This document shows positions 14,534-23,062 of a stretch of 64,000 nucleotides of DNA, piece after piece. Numbering within the stretch: position 1 is the first letter of the stretch; the number at the start of each line of letters is the position of its first letter. Made by a program: the position numbers and the translations under genes. Origin of the DNA: Kitasatospora sp. MMS16-BH015 (GTDB taxonomy: Bacteria; Actinomycetota; Actinomycetes; Streptomycetales; Streptomycetaceae); the NCBI RefSeq assembly GCF_002943525.1, contig NZ_CP025394.1:3658001-3722000 (forward strand), in the 5' to 3' direction. The notes under the pieces were generated by a model. The model saw only the letters and a list, made by a program, of their open reading frames with translations. It was not told the DNA's origin and searched no databases.

Positions 14534-15655
14534 ATGTCCGCTCGCGCCCGCCGCCGCTCCTCCGCCGTCGCCCTCACCGTCGCGATCACCACCGGCGCCA
14601 CCCTGCTGCTCACCGCCTGCGACCCGTCGGCCGGCTCCACCGGCTCCACCAAGACCGACGCCGCCGCGCAGGCCCCGATCGCCGCCGCCCCGGTGGCCGC
14701 CGGTGCCGCCGCCCAGAGCGCCGCGCCCAGCACCGCCCCGAGCGCCCCGGCCGCCGCCGTCCAGCCGGCCGCCGACACCACGCCGTCCCGCGCGGCGAGC
14801 GCCGCCCCGCAGGCCGCCGAGCCGGCCGCCCCGCTCAACGGCACCGCCCACAACGGCCTGACCATCAGCAACGGCACCCGCTACGTGGTCATGAACGGCA
14901 CCACCGTCGACTTCGGCACCGCCGTCCGTGACCTGGCCTGGTCCCCCGACGGCCGCAAGGCCGCCTTCGTGGACGGCAACGGCGACCTCGCGGTGGCCGC
15001 CCCGGACGGCACCGGCCGGATCACCGTCGCCAAGCACGGCGCGGGCGAGACCTGGTCGCACCCGGCCTGGCAGGTCGCCCCGGCCCTCGCGGACGGCACG
15101 ATCCGCGCCAAGAACAACCTCCAGTTCGTGGTCACCACGGGCGGCACCACCCGTCTGGAGACGGTGGTCGCCACCGGCGGCACCCCGCAGCCGCTCCGCC
15201 TGGGCAGCTACTCCGAGGAGAACTTCTCGCCCAACCCGGAGACCGGCAACACCTGGGTGTCCGGTGGCACCAGCTACGGCGCCACCGCCTACGCCAACAG
15301 CGAGAACGGCGAGGTCTACTACCGCGACGACAACCTGCGCCAGCAGGGCGGCTCGGTCACCAAGGGCTCCGAGCCCACCATCTCGCCGGACTCCCGGGAC
15401 ATCGTCTTCGTCCGCGCCTCGCACGGCCACGACCACCTGTTCGCGTACCGCTCCGGCCGCCAGGGCCAGCCCACCGTGGTCGACCTGACCCCGAACGCCA
15501 CCACCGACTACACCGAGCCGACCTACTCCCCCGACGGCCGCACCATCGCGGCCCGCACGGCGGACGGCATCGTCACCCTCCCCGCCGACGGCTCCGCCGC
15601 GCCGAAGCTGGTCTCCGGCTACCACGGTCTGCCGAGCTACCGTCCGCAGGCCTGA
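14534..15655 (+). CDS. TolB-like beta-propeller lipoprotein
   Basis: A 373-residue exported protein. Lipobox LLTAC gives a lipid anchor, followed by an Ala/Pro/Ser-rich spacer to about residue 105. The rest shows PD40/WD40-like propeller blades (DLAWSPDGRKAAFVDGNGDL, PTISPDSRDIVFVRAS, PTYSPDGRTIAARTADG). ATG at 14534 follows a G-rich ribosome-binding stretch (GGGGGGAACC). TolB-type propellers bind proteins or cell-wall components; the partner is unknown. It is a single-gene unit. Confidence 0.85.
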   Translation: MSARARRRSSAVALTVAITTGATLLLTACDPSAGSTGSTKTDAAAQAPIAAAPVAAGAAAQSAAPSTAPSAPAAAVQPAADTTPSRAASAAPQAAEPAAPLNGTAHNGLTISNGTRYVVMNGTTVDFGTAVRDLAWSPDGRKAAFVDGNGDLAVAAPDGTGRITVAKHGAGETWSHPAWQVAPALADGTIRAKNNLQFVVTTGGTTRLETVVATGGTPQPLRLGSYSEENFSPNPETGNTWVSGGTSYGATAYANSENGEVYYRDDNLRQQGGSVTKGSEPTISPDSRDIVFVRASHGHDHLFAYRSGRQGQPTVVDLTPNATTDYTEPTYSPDGRTIAARTADGIVTLPADGSAAPKLVSGYHGLPSYRPQA

Positions 15656-15665
15656 TCAGCGAACC

Positions 15666-16265
15666 TCACGCCCTCCGGTCCAACTCGGCCCGGAGGGCGT
15701 CGAGGTGGGCGTCGGCGGTGTCGTGCGGCAGGTACTCGACCACGTCGAGGAAGCGGAACAGCACCTGAGCGGGCGTCACCGCGTACTCGTAGTCGGCGAA
15801 GCCGACCACCGCGCCGAGCTCGCCCCGGGCGGTGCCGCGCACCAGGTGCGCGGTCAGCTCGTCCGGCTGGTCGGCGGTCAGCGAGCGGCGGGCGTTGGGG
15901 CGGGCCAGGTACGGGCAGACCATCGAGGCGTAGAGCATGCAGGCCCGGTGGCCGGGGGCCTCCAGGGTGGGGGCGAGGTTGCGGTACGGCCGCCCGGCCG
16001 CCAGCGCCTCGCCGATCGCGGCGCTCTCACCCGCGCCGACCACCCGCCAGACCGGCCCGGGCGGCATCAGCTGGTCGCAGACCGAGCAGAGCCGCCCGTT
16101 CGCGCAGTCGGCACTGCGGCCGTAGTCGGTCCGGGCGAACTGCGGTTCGCCGTCCTCCCAGGGCGTGATGGCGGGCACGGGGTAGCCGCGCCCGTCCTGC
16201 GGACGCTCCGCCACGGCCGGGGGCTTGGGCACCAGATCGAATCGCACCGACCATAGGTACCACAC
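15666..16265 (-). CDS. Hypothetical cytoplasmic protein with CxxC motif
   Basis: A 199-residue protein without signal peptide or membrane helix. Visible features are CSVCDQLMPPGPVWRV (a zinc-knuckle-like CxxC near residues 61-64), further Cys residues near 109 and 116 (CMLYASMVCPYLARP), and a conserved-looking end (QVLFRFLDVVEYLPHD). I do not recognise the family; similar unannotated proteins are common in Streptomyces. It ends 11 bp from the beta-propeller gene (convergent) and lies 18 bp downstream of the decarboxylase gene on the same strand, so it may be co-transcribed with it. Confidence 0.7.
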   Translation of the reverse strand: MWYLWSVRFDLVPKPPAVAERPQDGRGYPVPAITPWEDGEPQFARTDYGRSADCANGRLCSVCDQLMPPGPVWRVVGAGESAAIGEALAAGRPYRNLAPTLEAPGHRACMLYASMVCPYLARPNARRSLTADQPDELTAHLVRGTARGELGAVVGFADYEYAVTPAQVLFRFLDVVEYLPHDTADAHLDALRAELDRRA

Positions 16266-16283
16266 CGCTCCCGGCAGGCGGCC

Positions 16284-17558
16284 TCAGCAGCCGGTCTCCA
16301 GCGCGAGCAGCTCCGCCACCGTCTGCCGACGGCGGATCAGCCGTGTCTCGGCGCCGTCCACCAGGATCTCCGGGATGAGCGGGCGGGAGTTGTAGGTCGA
16401 GGACATCGAGGCGCCGTAGGCGCCGGTGTCGTGGAAGACGGCCAGATCACCGACCTCGCAGACCGGCAGCGGCACCGGCTCCACCTCGCCGCCCTCGACC
16501 TGGGTGAAGACGTCTCCGGATTCGCAGAGCGGGCCGGCCAGCACGGTGTCGCGCAGCGGGGCGGTGAGCGGCGCGCCGGCCGGGTCGAGCAGTGAGACCC
16601 GGTGGTGGCTGCCGTACATCGCGGGCCGCATCAGGTCGTTGAACCCGGCGTCGACCAGCACGAAGTGGTTGCTGCCGACCGGCTTCTGGGCCCGCACCTC
16701 GGTCAGCAGCACGCCCGAGCCGGCCACCAGGAAGCGGCCCGGCTCGATCTCCAGCCGTACCGGGTGGCCGAGTTCGGCCGCCAGCTCGCGGCGGGCCGCG
16801 TCCCAGATCCGGAAGTACCGCTCGGTGTCCACCTCGGGCTGCCCGGGCGCGTACGGCACCGAGAGCCCGCCGCCGGCCGAGATCGCCCGCAGGTCGTGGC
16901 CGGTGAGCCGGGCCTGCTTGAGCATCGTCTCGCAGACGGCCTCCAGGTGGCCGTAGTCCACGCCCGAGCCGATGTGCATGTGCAGGCCGACCAGGTCGAG
17001 CCGGTGCTCGGCGACCAGGGCGAGGGCCCCGGCCAGGTGTTCGTGCCAGATGCCGTGCTTGCTCTGCTCGCCGCCGGTGTTGGTCTTGCGGCTGTGGCCG
17101 TGCCCGAAGCCGGGGTTGATCCGGATCCAGACCGGGTGGCCGGGGGCGACCCGGCCGAGCTGGTCGAGCATCTGCGGGGAGCCCGCGTTGACGGGTATGC
17201 CGAGCTCGACCACCCGGCGCAGGGTGGCCCGGTCGAGCAGGTCGGCGGTGAAGACCACCGGCTCGTCCGCGCCGCCGGGCCGGTAGCCGGCCAGCAGGGC
17301 CCGCTCGATCTCGCCCAGCGAGACGGCGTCCACCGCCACGCCCTGCTCGCGCATCAGCCGCAGCAGGTGCACGTTGGAGCAGGCCTTCTGCGCGAACCGG
17401 ATCACGTCGAAGCCGCGCAGCCGCTCGATCTGGGCCCGGATCACCCCGGCGTCGTAGACCCAGGCGGGCGTCGCGTACCGCTCGGCCAGCCCGGCCAGCC
17501 GCGCGCCGTCCAGGTCTCCCGGGAAGCCGCCACGCGCAAAGCCGTCCGCACCGCTCAT
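16284..17558 (-). CDS. lysA: Diaminopimelate decarboxylase-like PLP enzyme
   Basis: A fold-type III PLP enzyme of 424 residues, expected to decarboxylate meso-diaminopimelate to lysine. Seen: the PLP lysine in RFAQKACSNVHLLRLM (about residue 58), HMHIGSGVDYGHLE, the phosphate-binding SAGGGLSVPY, EPGRFLVAGSG, the active-site Cys of the dimer interface in LCESGDVF and the substrate Tyr in FHDTGAYGASMSSTYNSRP. The mature family length fits. Streptomyces usually keeps its biosynthetic lysA in the argS-lysA-hom-thrC cluster; none of those neighbours is here, so this may be a second copy with a related amino-acid substrate. It could be co-transcribed with the 199-residue protein downstream. Confidence 0.85.
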   Translation of the reverse strand: MSGADGFARGGFPGDLDGARLAGLAERYATPAWVYDAGVIRAQIERLRGFDVIRFAQKACSNVHLLRLMREQGVAVDAVSLGEIERALLAGYRPGGADEPVVFTADLLDRATLRRVVELGIPVNAGSPQMLDQLGRVAPGHPVWIRINPGFGHGHSRKTNTGGEQSKHGIWHEHLAGALALVAEHRLDLVGLHMHIGSGVDYGHLEAVCETMLKQARLTGHDLRAISAGGGLSVPYAPGQPEVDTERYFRIWDAARRELAAELGHPVRLEIEPGRFLVAGSGVLLTEVRAQKPVGSNHFVLVDAGFNDLMRPAMYGSHHRVSLLDPAGAPLTAPLRDTVLAGPLCESGDVFTQVEGGEVEPVPLPVCEVGDLAVFHDTGAYGASMSSTYNSRPLIPEILVDGAETRLIRRRQTVAELLALETGC

Positions 17559-17713
17559 GATCCGCCCCGCTCAGTTCGGCGGCCGTCCGTCTCCGGCCGC
17601 CCCTCGGGCCGATCCTGCAAGACCGGGCCGGGTGTCCGCCGAACTGTCCACCAGCCGGATGATCACCGTCTCAGTGCCGAAATCAGCGGAGCCGCCGGCT
17701 CCGCTGCGGCAGG

Positions 17714-18301
17714 ATGGGAGTCATGCCCACCCCCGTACGCCAGATCAGAGCCGCCCACGACGCCCGGACGATCACGGTCTACCAGGCGTTCTGCCCCGAG
17801 ATCGCCGGGCCGGCGGCGGAGACCGGGCGCTTCCCGGCGGAGTTCAGCCGGGAGCGGATGACCTGGATCAAGCCCTCCTTCCTCTGGATGATGCACCGCA
17901 GCGATTGGGGCCGCAGCAGCGGCCAGCAGCGCGTGCTGGCCGTCACCATCCACCGGGACGGGTTCGAATGGGCGCTCGGGCAGGCGGAGTTGAGCGGGTA
18001 CGACGCCTCGGTGCACCGCTCGCGGGAGGAGTGGCGGCGGGCCGTGCGGCGCTCCGAGGTGCGGGTGCAGTGGGATCCGGAGCGCAATCTGGCGATGCAG
18101 CCGCAGCGCCACCGTTCGCTCCAACTCGGCCTGCGCGGCGAGGCGGTGCGGCGGTACGCGGAGGAGTGGATCACCGGCATCGAGGACGTCAGCGCGCTCG
18201 CCGAGCAGGTCCGGGTGGAGCGCCGCCCGGAGTTGCTGCCGGCCGAGCGGCCCTACCCGCTGCCCGCGCAGCTGGCCGTGCGGATCGGGGCCGACGGCTG
18301 A
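17714..18301 (+). CDS. DUF4291 family protein
   Basis: A 195-residue cytoplasmic protein matching the DUF4291 pattern: RTITVYQAFCPEIAG, the segment RMTWIKPSFLWMMHRSDWG, then an ordered set of charged residues (VRVQWDPERNLAMQPQRHRSLQLGL) and the end region (YAEEWITGIEDVSALAEQVR). The function of the family is not established. It may start at the second Met (17723). Single gene, divergent from the decarboxylase. Confidence 0.85.
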   Translation: MGVMPTPVRQIRAAHDARTITVYQAFCPEIAGPAAETGRFPAEFSRERMTWIKPSFLWMMHRSDWGRSSGQQRVLAVTIHRDGFEWALGQAELSGYDASVHRSREEWRRAVRRSEVRVQWDPERNLAMQPQRHRSLQLGLRGEAVRRYAEEWITGIEDVSALAEQVRVERRPELLPAERPYPLPAQLAVRIGADG

Positions 18302-18345
18302 ACCACCAGCCGCCGGCCCCGAGTTGACGACCAGCGAGTAGACGG

Positions 18346-19983
18346 CTAGCCGTGCAGGTAGACGATGCCGAGCTTGGTCAGCTGCCACTGCTGCGCGGTG
18401 GAGCCGGTGTCGGCGGCCAGCGCGACCAGCGGGTTGCCCTGGCCGTCGGTGGCCGGGCCGGCCGTGGCCACCTTGGACTGGTCCTGGGAGTCGGCGAGTT
18501 CGTAGACCCCGGTGGCGGTCTGCTTGAACACCCAGTGCTGGTTGCCGCCGCCGTTGCAGCCCCACTGCTCGAGCTTGGTGCCGGGGGCGGTGGACCCGCC
18601 GGTGGCGTCCAGGCACATGTTGCGGTTGCCGCTGAAGTCCAGCTCGTAGCTGCCGCCGGCCTTGGCCTCGAAGACGAAGGACTGGTTCAGGCTGCCGGCG
18701 GCCGGGTAGACGATCGCGGCCCGCCCGTTGGTGCTGTCCCCGTAGGTGCCGCCGCCGGAGAGGTCGAGCACCTTGCCGGTGGCCAGGTTGGTGAGCTGGT
18801 ACCAGGCGCCGTCCTCGGGCTTGTCCGGGAAGGGCAGGCCGGGGGTGAGCGGTTCGATCGAGGTGCCGTCCTGCTGGTTCAGCGTGCAGAACGCCTCCTG
18901 CTGGCCGGGCTGTTGGTAGAACTGCGCCAGGCAGGCGCCCTCACCGCGGTAGCCGGCGACCCGCAGGTGGTACGACTGCCGCACCATGTTCATGCAGACG
19001 CCCGGGATGGAGATCGGGGAGTCGCAGCCGTTCCGGGTCTTCTCCGAGGTGTCGATCACGTCGCCGTTGGTGTACTCGTACGGCGAGCTGGTCCACTCCG
19101 CGCAGACCTCGTGGCCGTAGCTGACCCGGCGCTGGTCGAGGTAGCGCACCCCGGGCACCTGGGAGGCGGCCGTCCGCAGCGCGTCGCTCAGCTGCGGCAC
19201 CACCCAGTTGTGCCCCCAGGCCAGGTCCTCGGGGAAGGCCGGGCAGCCGTCGGCGACCTTGCCGACGTAGTCGTTGCGCCGGATGTCCGGGGTGATCGGG
19301 GTGAAGTAGGACTGGAAGACCAGCTGGTACGAGGAGTCGTCGTACCCGGCGGTGCGCATGGTGTTGCGCACGTCGGTGAGGGCGGCGACCACCTTGGGGA
19401 TCACCCTGACGGCGCGCTGGCGGATCGAGTCGCTGCCGATGGTGTCCCGGCAGCCCTGGGACTGCGGGATCGGGAAGTACTGGGCCAGGCAGCTGAGCAT
19501 GATGCCGCTGAAGTCGAAGTCGTCGTTGGCGCCGATGGTGACGACCACCATCTTCACGTTGTACTGGGCCGCGGTCTGGGCGAGCTTGACGTCCTGCTTG
19601 GGCTCGCCGAAGTCGCCGCTGCCGCCGCCGGTCACCTTGGCCAGCTCGGGGTCGCTGACCAGGTCGCCGGTCTGGGCCCCGGAACAGGCCAGGTCGATCG
19701 GGGCGACCCCGGCGATGCCGGTCACGTAGATCTCCGACTTGTCGTGCCGGTGACAGTAGTTGGTGGGGGTGTCGGTGCCGGTCTGGTACGCGTCGCTCGT
19801 GTCCGTACCGGCGCCCTCGCCGGATATCGCGCTGTCGCCGAGCGCGACGATCGCAGCCGGTCGGTCGGTCCGGACGGAGGACGAACTCGCCTGGGCGGCA
19901 ACCGCGTTCGGGAAGGCGGCGAGGGCGAAGGCGGCTGTCAGACCGGCCGCGGTGAGCAGCGCACGGGGTTTGGACCTGTTCAC
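18346..19983 (-). CDS. Secreted GDSL/SGNH lipase-esterase with ricin-type lectin domain
   Basis: An exported hydrolase of 545 residues. After a Sec signal (residues 1-~30) the SGNH catalytic domain shows block I GDSAISGEG, the oxyanion GxND block (IGANDDFDF) and a later catalytic region (QSYHLRVAGYRGEG). The C-terminal ~130 residues form a ricin B-like carbohydrate-binding domain (YQLTNLATGKVLDLSGGG, CLDATGGSTAPGTKLEQWGCNGGGNQHWVF). The GTG at 19983 was chosen because AAGGAG precedes it and the signal begins there. Likely acts on lipids or acetylated polysaccharides outside the cell. It lies beside the chaplin genes, but shared regulation is unproven. Confidence 0.92.
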   Translation of the reverse strand: MNRSKPRALLTAAGLTAAFALAAFPNAVAAQASSSSVRTDRPAAIVALGDSAISGEGAGTDTSDAYQTGTDTPTNYCHRHDKSEIYVTGIAGVAPIDLACSGAQTGDLVSDPELAKVTGGGSGDFGEPKQDVKLAQTAAQYNVKMVVVTIGANDDFDFSGIMLSCLAQYFPIPQSQGCRDTIGSDSIRQRAVRVIPKVVAALTDVRNTMRTAGYDDSSYQLVFQSYFTPITPDIRRNDYVGKVADGCPAFPEDLAWGHNWVVPQLSDALRTAASQVPGVRYLDQRRVSYGHEVCAEWTSSPYEYTNGDVIDTSEKTRNGCDSPISIPGVCMNMVRQSYHLRVAGYRGEGACLAQFYQQPGQQEAFCTLNQQDGTSIEPLTPGLPFPDKPEDGAWYQLTNLATGKVLDLSGGGTYGDSTNGRAAIVYPAAGSLNQSFVFEAKAGGSYELDFSGNRNMCLDATGGSTAPGTKLEQWGCNGGGNQHWVFKQTATGVYELADSQDQSKVATAGPATDGQGNPLVALAADTGSTAQQWQLTKLGIVYLHG

Positions 19984-20079
19984 GCCTGACTCCTTGCGGG
20001 TGGGGGGACCTACAGAAGATGAGCCGGGCTCACATGCTAGGTACTGACAAGTAACGCAACAAGGTTTTTGACACGCGCA

Positions 20080-20115
20080 AAGGCCGCCACCCCTCACAGG
20101 AGGGGCGGCGGCCTT
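20080..20115 (-). terminator. Stem-loop terminator after the leftward chaplin gene
   Basis: A 16-bp stem with one mismatch (arms 20080-20095 and 20100-20115, loop ACAG) lies 17 bp past the chaplin stop. Its position between chaplin and lipase genes on the same strand suggests it separates their transcripts. Confidence 0.75.
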
Positions 20116-20131
20116 CGGAGTGGCGTCAGAT

Positions 20132-20371
20132 TCAGCCGACGTTGGCGCAGGAGTTGCCGAACGCCGGGTTCAGGGCGCCGATGACGCTGACGGTGTTGCC
20201 GCACAGGTTGACCGGAACGTGAACCGGGACCTGGATGCTGTTGCCGGAGATGACACCGGGGGAGCCGGCGGTGACGCCCTCCGCCTCGGAGCTCGCCATG
20301 GCCGAGCCGGCACCGGCCGCGACCAGACCGGCGACAGCGGCGCCGACGGCGGCAGCCTTCTTGATGCTCAT
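20132..20371 (-). CDS. chp: Short chaplin (79 residues)
   Basis: Secreted hydrophobic amyloid-forming protein coating aerial hyphae and spores. It has a signal peptide (residues 1-~27, cleavage after AMA) followed by a single chaplin domain of ~50 residues: SPGVISGNSIQVPVH, the two conserved cysteines (NLCGN and NSCAN) and the invariant GALNPAFGN. There is no sortase signal, so it is of the short class. Divergent from a second chaplin gene with 228 bp between them, probably containing two BldN-dependent promoters (known for the family in Streptomyces; not located here). Ribosome-binding site GAGGAGACTCGA precedes the ATG. Confidence 0.96.
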   Translation of the reverse strand: MSIKKAAAVGAAVAGLVAAGAGSAMASSEAEGVTAGSPGVISGNSIQVPVHVPVNLCGNTVSVIGALNPAFGNSCANVG

Positions 20372-20599
20372 TCGAGTCTCCTCATTGAGTGTTCGGGATT
20401 GGAGCAGGTGCCATCCTCAACGGCCCGCTCCCCCCGCGGTTGTGCTCCGCACCGAACAATCACCCACTCGCACCAATCAACGGCATTCGGGTGATCACCG
20501 AAGGCACCCGTTTCCCCGCGGCCGCTCCGTCGTTCTTCCTGGCGATACAGGCTTCACCGCTCCACCCCGCTCGGCTCGACCCAGAAATGAGATCGCATC

Positions 20600-20854
20600 A
20601 TGCGCAAGCTCGCCTACGGCGCGTTCGGCTCCGCGGCCACCGCGGCCCTGCTGCTCGGCGGCGCCGCTGCCGCTTCGGCCCACCACGCCCACGGCGCGTC
20701 GGCCGAGGCCGCCACGGTGAACTCCCCCGGTGTCATCGCCGGCAACACCGTCCAGGTGCCGGTGCACATCCCGGTCAACCTCTGCGGCAACACGGTCAGC
20801 GTGATCGGCGCGCTGAACCCGGCGTTCGGCAACTCCTGCGCCAACGTCTCCTGA
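20600..20854 (+). CDS. chp: Short chaplin with His-rich start (84 residues)
   Basis: A short chaplin: signal peptide (residues 1-~27, ending ASA), then an unusual HHAHGAS stretch at the mature N-terminus, then the chaplin domain (NSPGVIAGNTVQVPVH, NLCGN, GALNPAFGNSCANVS). Both disulfide cysteines are present. It is the first of three chaplin genes in a row on this strand. Confidence 0.95.
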   Translation: MRKLAYGAFGSAATAALLLGGAAAASAHHAHGASAEAATVNSPGVIAGNTVQVPVHIPVNLCGNTVSVIGALNPAFGNSCANVS

Positions 20855-20988
20855 CCGAGGCCGGCCGAACCGGTCGGGCGAACGCCGGGCCGACCGAGCG
20901 GACACCCCCGCAGCATCGGGTGCGGTTCACCCCGCACCCGGCCCCCGACCAGAACCCGTCGGGCAGAACGAACGAAGGAACGAACACC

Positions 20989-21231
20989 ATGCGTGACCTC
21001 AAGAAGACCGCCGTCCTCTCCCTCGCCGCCGCCGGCCTGGTGCTGGCCGGTGCCGGCTCCGCCATCGCCTCCTCCGAGGCCGAGGGCGTCACCGCCGGCT
21101 CCCCCGGCGTGATCTCCGGCAACAGCATCCAGGTGCCGGTGCACATCCCGGTCAACGTCTGCGGCAACAGCGTCGACGTGATCGGCCTGCTCAACCCGGC
21201 GTTCGGCAACTCCTGCGCCAACGTCGGCTGA
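20989..21231 (+). CDS. chp: Short chaplin (80 residues)
   Basis: A single chaplin domain after a signal peptide. Nearly identical to the leftward chaplin at 20132 in its mature part (ASSEAEGVTAGSPGVISGN), except that its domain reads GLLNPAFGN instead of GALNPAFGN. ATG at 20989 has GAAGGAA upstream. Two cysteines conserved. It lies 134 bp after the previous chaplin and 40 bp before the next, so the last two probably share a transcript. Confidence 0.95.
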   Translation: MRDLKKTAVLSLAAAGLVLAGAGSAIASSEAEGVTAGSPGVISGNSIQVPVHIPVNVCGNSVDVIGLLNPAFGNSCANVG

Positions 21232-21271
21232 CTCAGCCACTCCCCTGTACTGATCTAGGAGATCGACCCCC

Positions 21272-21532
21272 ATGCAGAACGTGAAGAAGGCCGCCGTCCT
21301 CTCCGCCGCCGCCGCGGGCCTGGTGCTGGCCGGTGCCGGCTCGGCGCTGGCCTCCTCCGAGGCGGAGGGCGTCACCGCCAACTCCCCCGGTGTCGCCTCG
21401 GGCAACAGCATCCAGGTGCCGGTGCACATCCCGGTCAACCTGTGCGGCAACAGCGTGAACGTGATCGGCCTGCTCAACCCGGCGTTCGGCAACTCCTGCG
21501 CCAACGTGGACGCCGGCGACGAGGACTGCTGA
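21272..21532 (+). CDS. chp: Short chaplin with acidic C-terminal extension and third cysteine (86 residues)
   Basis: Signal peptide and chaplin domain as in its neighbours (ASSEAEGVTANSPGVASGN, NLCGN, GLLNPAFGNSCANV), but instead of ending after NV it continues with DAGDEDC. This adds four acidic residues and an unpaired third cysteine, so intermolecular cross-linking or a distinct assembly role is possible. Best explained as a tandem duplicate of the gene 40 bp upstream followed by change at the 3' end. Confidence 0.95.
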   Translation: MQNVKKAAVLSAAAAGLVLAGAGSALASSEAEGVTANSPGVASGNSIQVPVHIPVNLCGNSVNVIGLLNPAFGNSCANVDAGDEDC

Positions 21533-21632
21533 TCACTCCCTGATCGGCGTCCGCCGCACATCCCCTGCCCCCCGGCCGCCCAGGCCGGGGGGCAGTTCGG
21601 CTTCCTGCCCCCTCGCCAGCAAAGGACTTCTG

Positions 21633-22019
21633 ATGACCCGTAGGACCAGCGGGCTCGGCCTGGCCGCCGTCGGCGCGGCCCTGCTGCTCGGCTCCGCCGC
21701 CGCCCCGGCCGCCCAGGCCGCCGAGCAGGGCGCACCCGAGCTCCCCACGCCCTCCGCCCACCTCTCCAAGACGGAGGTCGGCCCGGCGGTGCACGCCACC
21801 ACGAGCGCCCTCGGCTACGCCTTCGCGCCCGCCAAGTCGCTCCGGCTCGACCCCTTCGCCCAGTCCTCCGCCGACCTGCTCGACAACGAGCTCGCGGTCA
21901 AGCCGGACCAGGGCCTGCGCCCGGTCACCACCCAGACACTGACCGGCCCGCTGAGCAACGGCGGGGGCGCGAAGGACCTGGTCGGGGTCGGCCCGGCGCT
22001 CGGCCTGCTGCCCGGCTGA
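21633..22019 (+). CDS. Small secreted protein beside the chaplins, unknown function
   Basis: A 128-residue protein with a Sec signal peptide (residues 1-~32, cleavage after AQA) and a mature part without cysteines, rich in Leu, Ala, Gly and Pro. Segments: LRLDPFAQSSADLLDNELAVKPD and VTTQTLTGPLSNGGGAKDL. No family recognised. It shares an LPTPSA-to-LTGPL type composition with the oppositely oriented neighbour at 22130, and both may be surface proteins of the same island. ATG follows CAAAGGAC. It ends at a strong bidirectional terminator. Confidence 0.75.
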   Translation: MTRRTSGLGLAAVGAALLLGSAAAPAAQAAEQGAPELPTPSAHLSKTEVGPAVHATTSALGYAFAPAKSLRLDPFAQSSADLLDNELAVKPDQGLRPVTTQTLTGPLSNGGGAKDLVGVGPALGLLPG

Positions 22020-22065
22020 GCACGCGCGAGCACGCGGCGCGCGCGAGCGCCCGGCGCACGCGCGT

Positions 22066-22099
22066 GGGGCCCGGCACCGTCTCCCCGGTGCCGGGCCCC
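22066..22099. terminator. Bidirectional stem-loop terminator
   Basis: A perfect 14-bp stem (22066-22079 with 22086-22099) and 6-nt loop between convergent genes ending at 22019 (plus) and 22130 (minus). It should stop both transcripts. Confidence 0.85.
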
Positions 22100-22129
22100 T
22101 CAGTCGTACGGGCGGCCCGTACGGTCGGC

Positions 22130-22792
22130 TCAGTCCGAGGAGTTGAGCACCTCGGTCACGGTGCCGGTGGTGGTGTCGGTGAGGTCCTTGGCCGCGCCGG
22201 TCACCGAGAGGTGCTTCTCCGGGCCGCCCAGGGTCGCCTTGGCGCCCGGGATGGCCTGCACCGGGGCGGCGATCAGCTGCGGCTCGAGCTCGCCGAAGGC
22301 CACGTCCTGATCCTGCGGGCGGCCGTCGGGGCCGTCCACCAGGGAGAGCGGCTGGCCCATGGTCAGGGCCGGGCCGGCGGTGTGCAGCGGGGCGGCAGGC
22401 GCGTCCAGCAGCAGGTTGCCGAGCTCGGTGGAGCGGTCGGCGGCCGGCAGCGGCACCGCGGCCTGGAGCGAGGGGCCGACCCGGCCGGCGTTGACGGCGG
22501 GCACCACGTGGTCCGGGATCAGCTGGTGCTTGGCGTGCTCCTCGGGCACCGGCGGCATCACCAGCGAGGTGGGCACCCCGCCGGAGATCTTGCCGCCCTC
22601 GGGCAGCACCCCCAGCTTGTCGGTCGCGCCGCCGAGCGGGATCTCGAAGGGCACCTCCCTGCCGGAGAGCTCGTGCTCGACGGCGGCGACCTGGCCGGGC
22701 GTCATGGCCGTGGCGGTGGCCACCCCGGGGGCGGCCACCACACCGGCACCTGCCGCGAGCAGCAGGGCGCCCGCCCGCTTGGAGAGCTTCAT
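22130..22792 (-). CDS. Secreted protein, unknown function
   Basis: A 220-residue exported protein. Signal peptide residues 1-~28 (KLSKRAGALLLAAGAG, cleavage after ATA). The mature part has no cysteines and no membrane helix and is rich in Pro, Leu and Ala with an amphipathic pattern, for example LGNLLLDAPAAPLHTAGPAL and GAAKDLTDTTTGTVTEVLNSSD. ATG at 22792 chosen because the signal peptide starts there. I do not recognise the family. Such proteins near chaplins are often cell-surface associated, but that is inference. Confidence 0.75.
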   Translation of the reverse strand: MKLSKRAGALLLAAGAGVVAAPGVATATAMTPGQVAAVEHELSGREVPFEIPLGGATDKLGVLPEGGKISGGVPTSLVMPPVPEEHAKHQLIPDHVVPAVNAGRVGPSLQAAVPLPAADRSTELGNLLLDAPAAPLHTAGPALTMGQPLSLVDGPDGRPQDQDVAFGELEPQLIAAPVQAIPGAKATLGGPEKHLSVTGAAKDLTDTTTGTVTEVLNSSD

Positions 22793-23062
22793 TCGATTCA
22801 CCTGTTCTGTCCGGAGCCGAGGATCTGCGAGAGCCGCAATCAATCGCTCAACGAGACAGCCACGGGTGGATTGCGAGGGTTAACCGGTTCGGACTAATAG
22901 TCAGACCGCAGAGCGCCCCCGGCCGTGATCGAAAAAGACTTCTCGAGGATTTCGCGTAACTTTCCCCGTCGTCATTCTTTGATTCAGATGTCGCAGCCAC
23001 GGCGGCGGCGGGGTCGGGAAATCCGCCCCTCGGTTCGCCGGAAATTCAGAGAGGTTCTCCCC
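22793..23062. other. 270-bp divergent region upstream of the first rodlin
   Basis: No gene supported. It is AT-richer than its surroundings (for example 22920-22985), which fits strong promoters. It should contain the promoter of the rodlin gene and of the leftward secreted-protein gene. No specific box could be placed. Confidence 0.5.

Noticed and set aside
18346..20371. Lipase and chaplin as one transcript
   Set aside because: They are on the same strand, but a strong stem-loop terminator lies between them, so a shared transcript is not supported.
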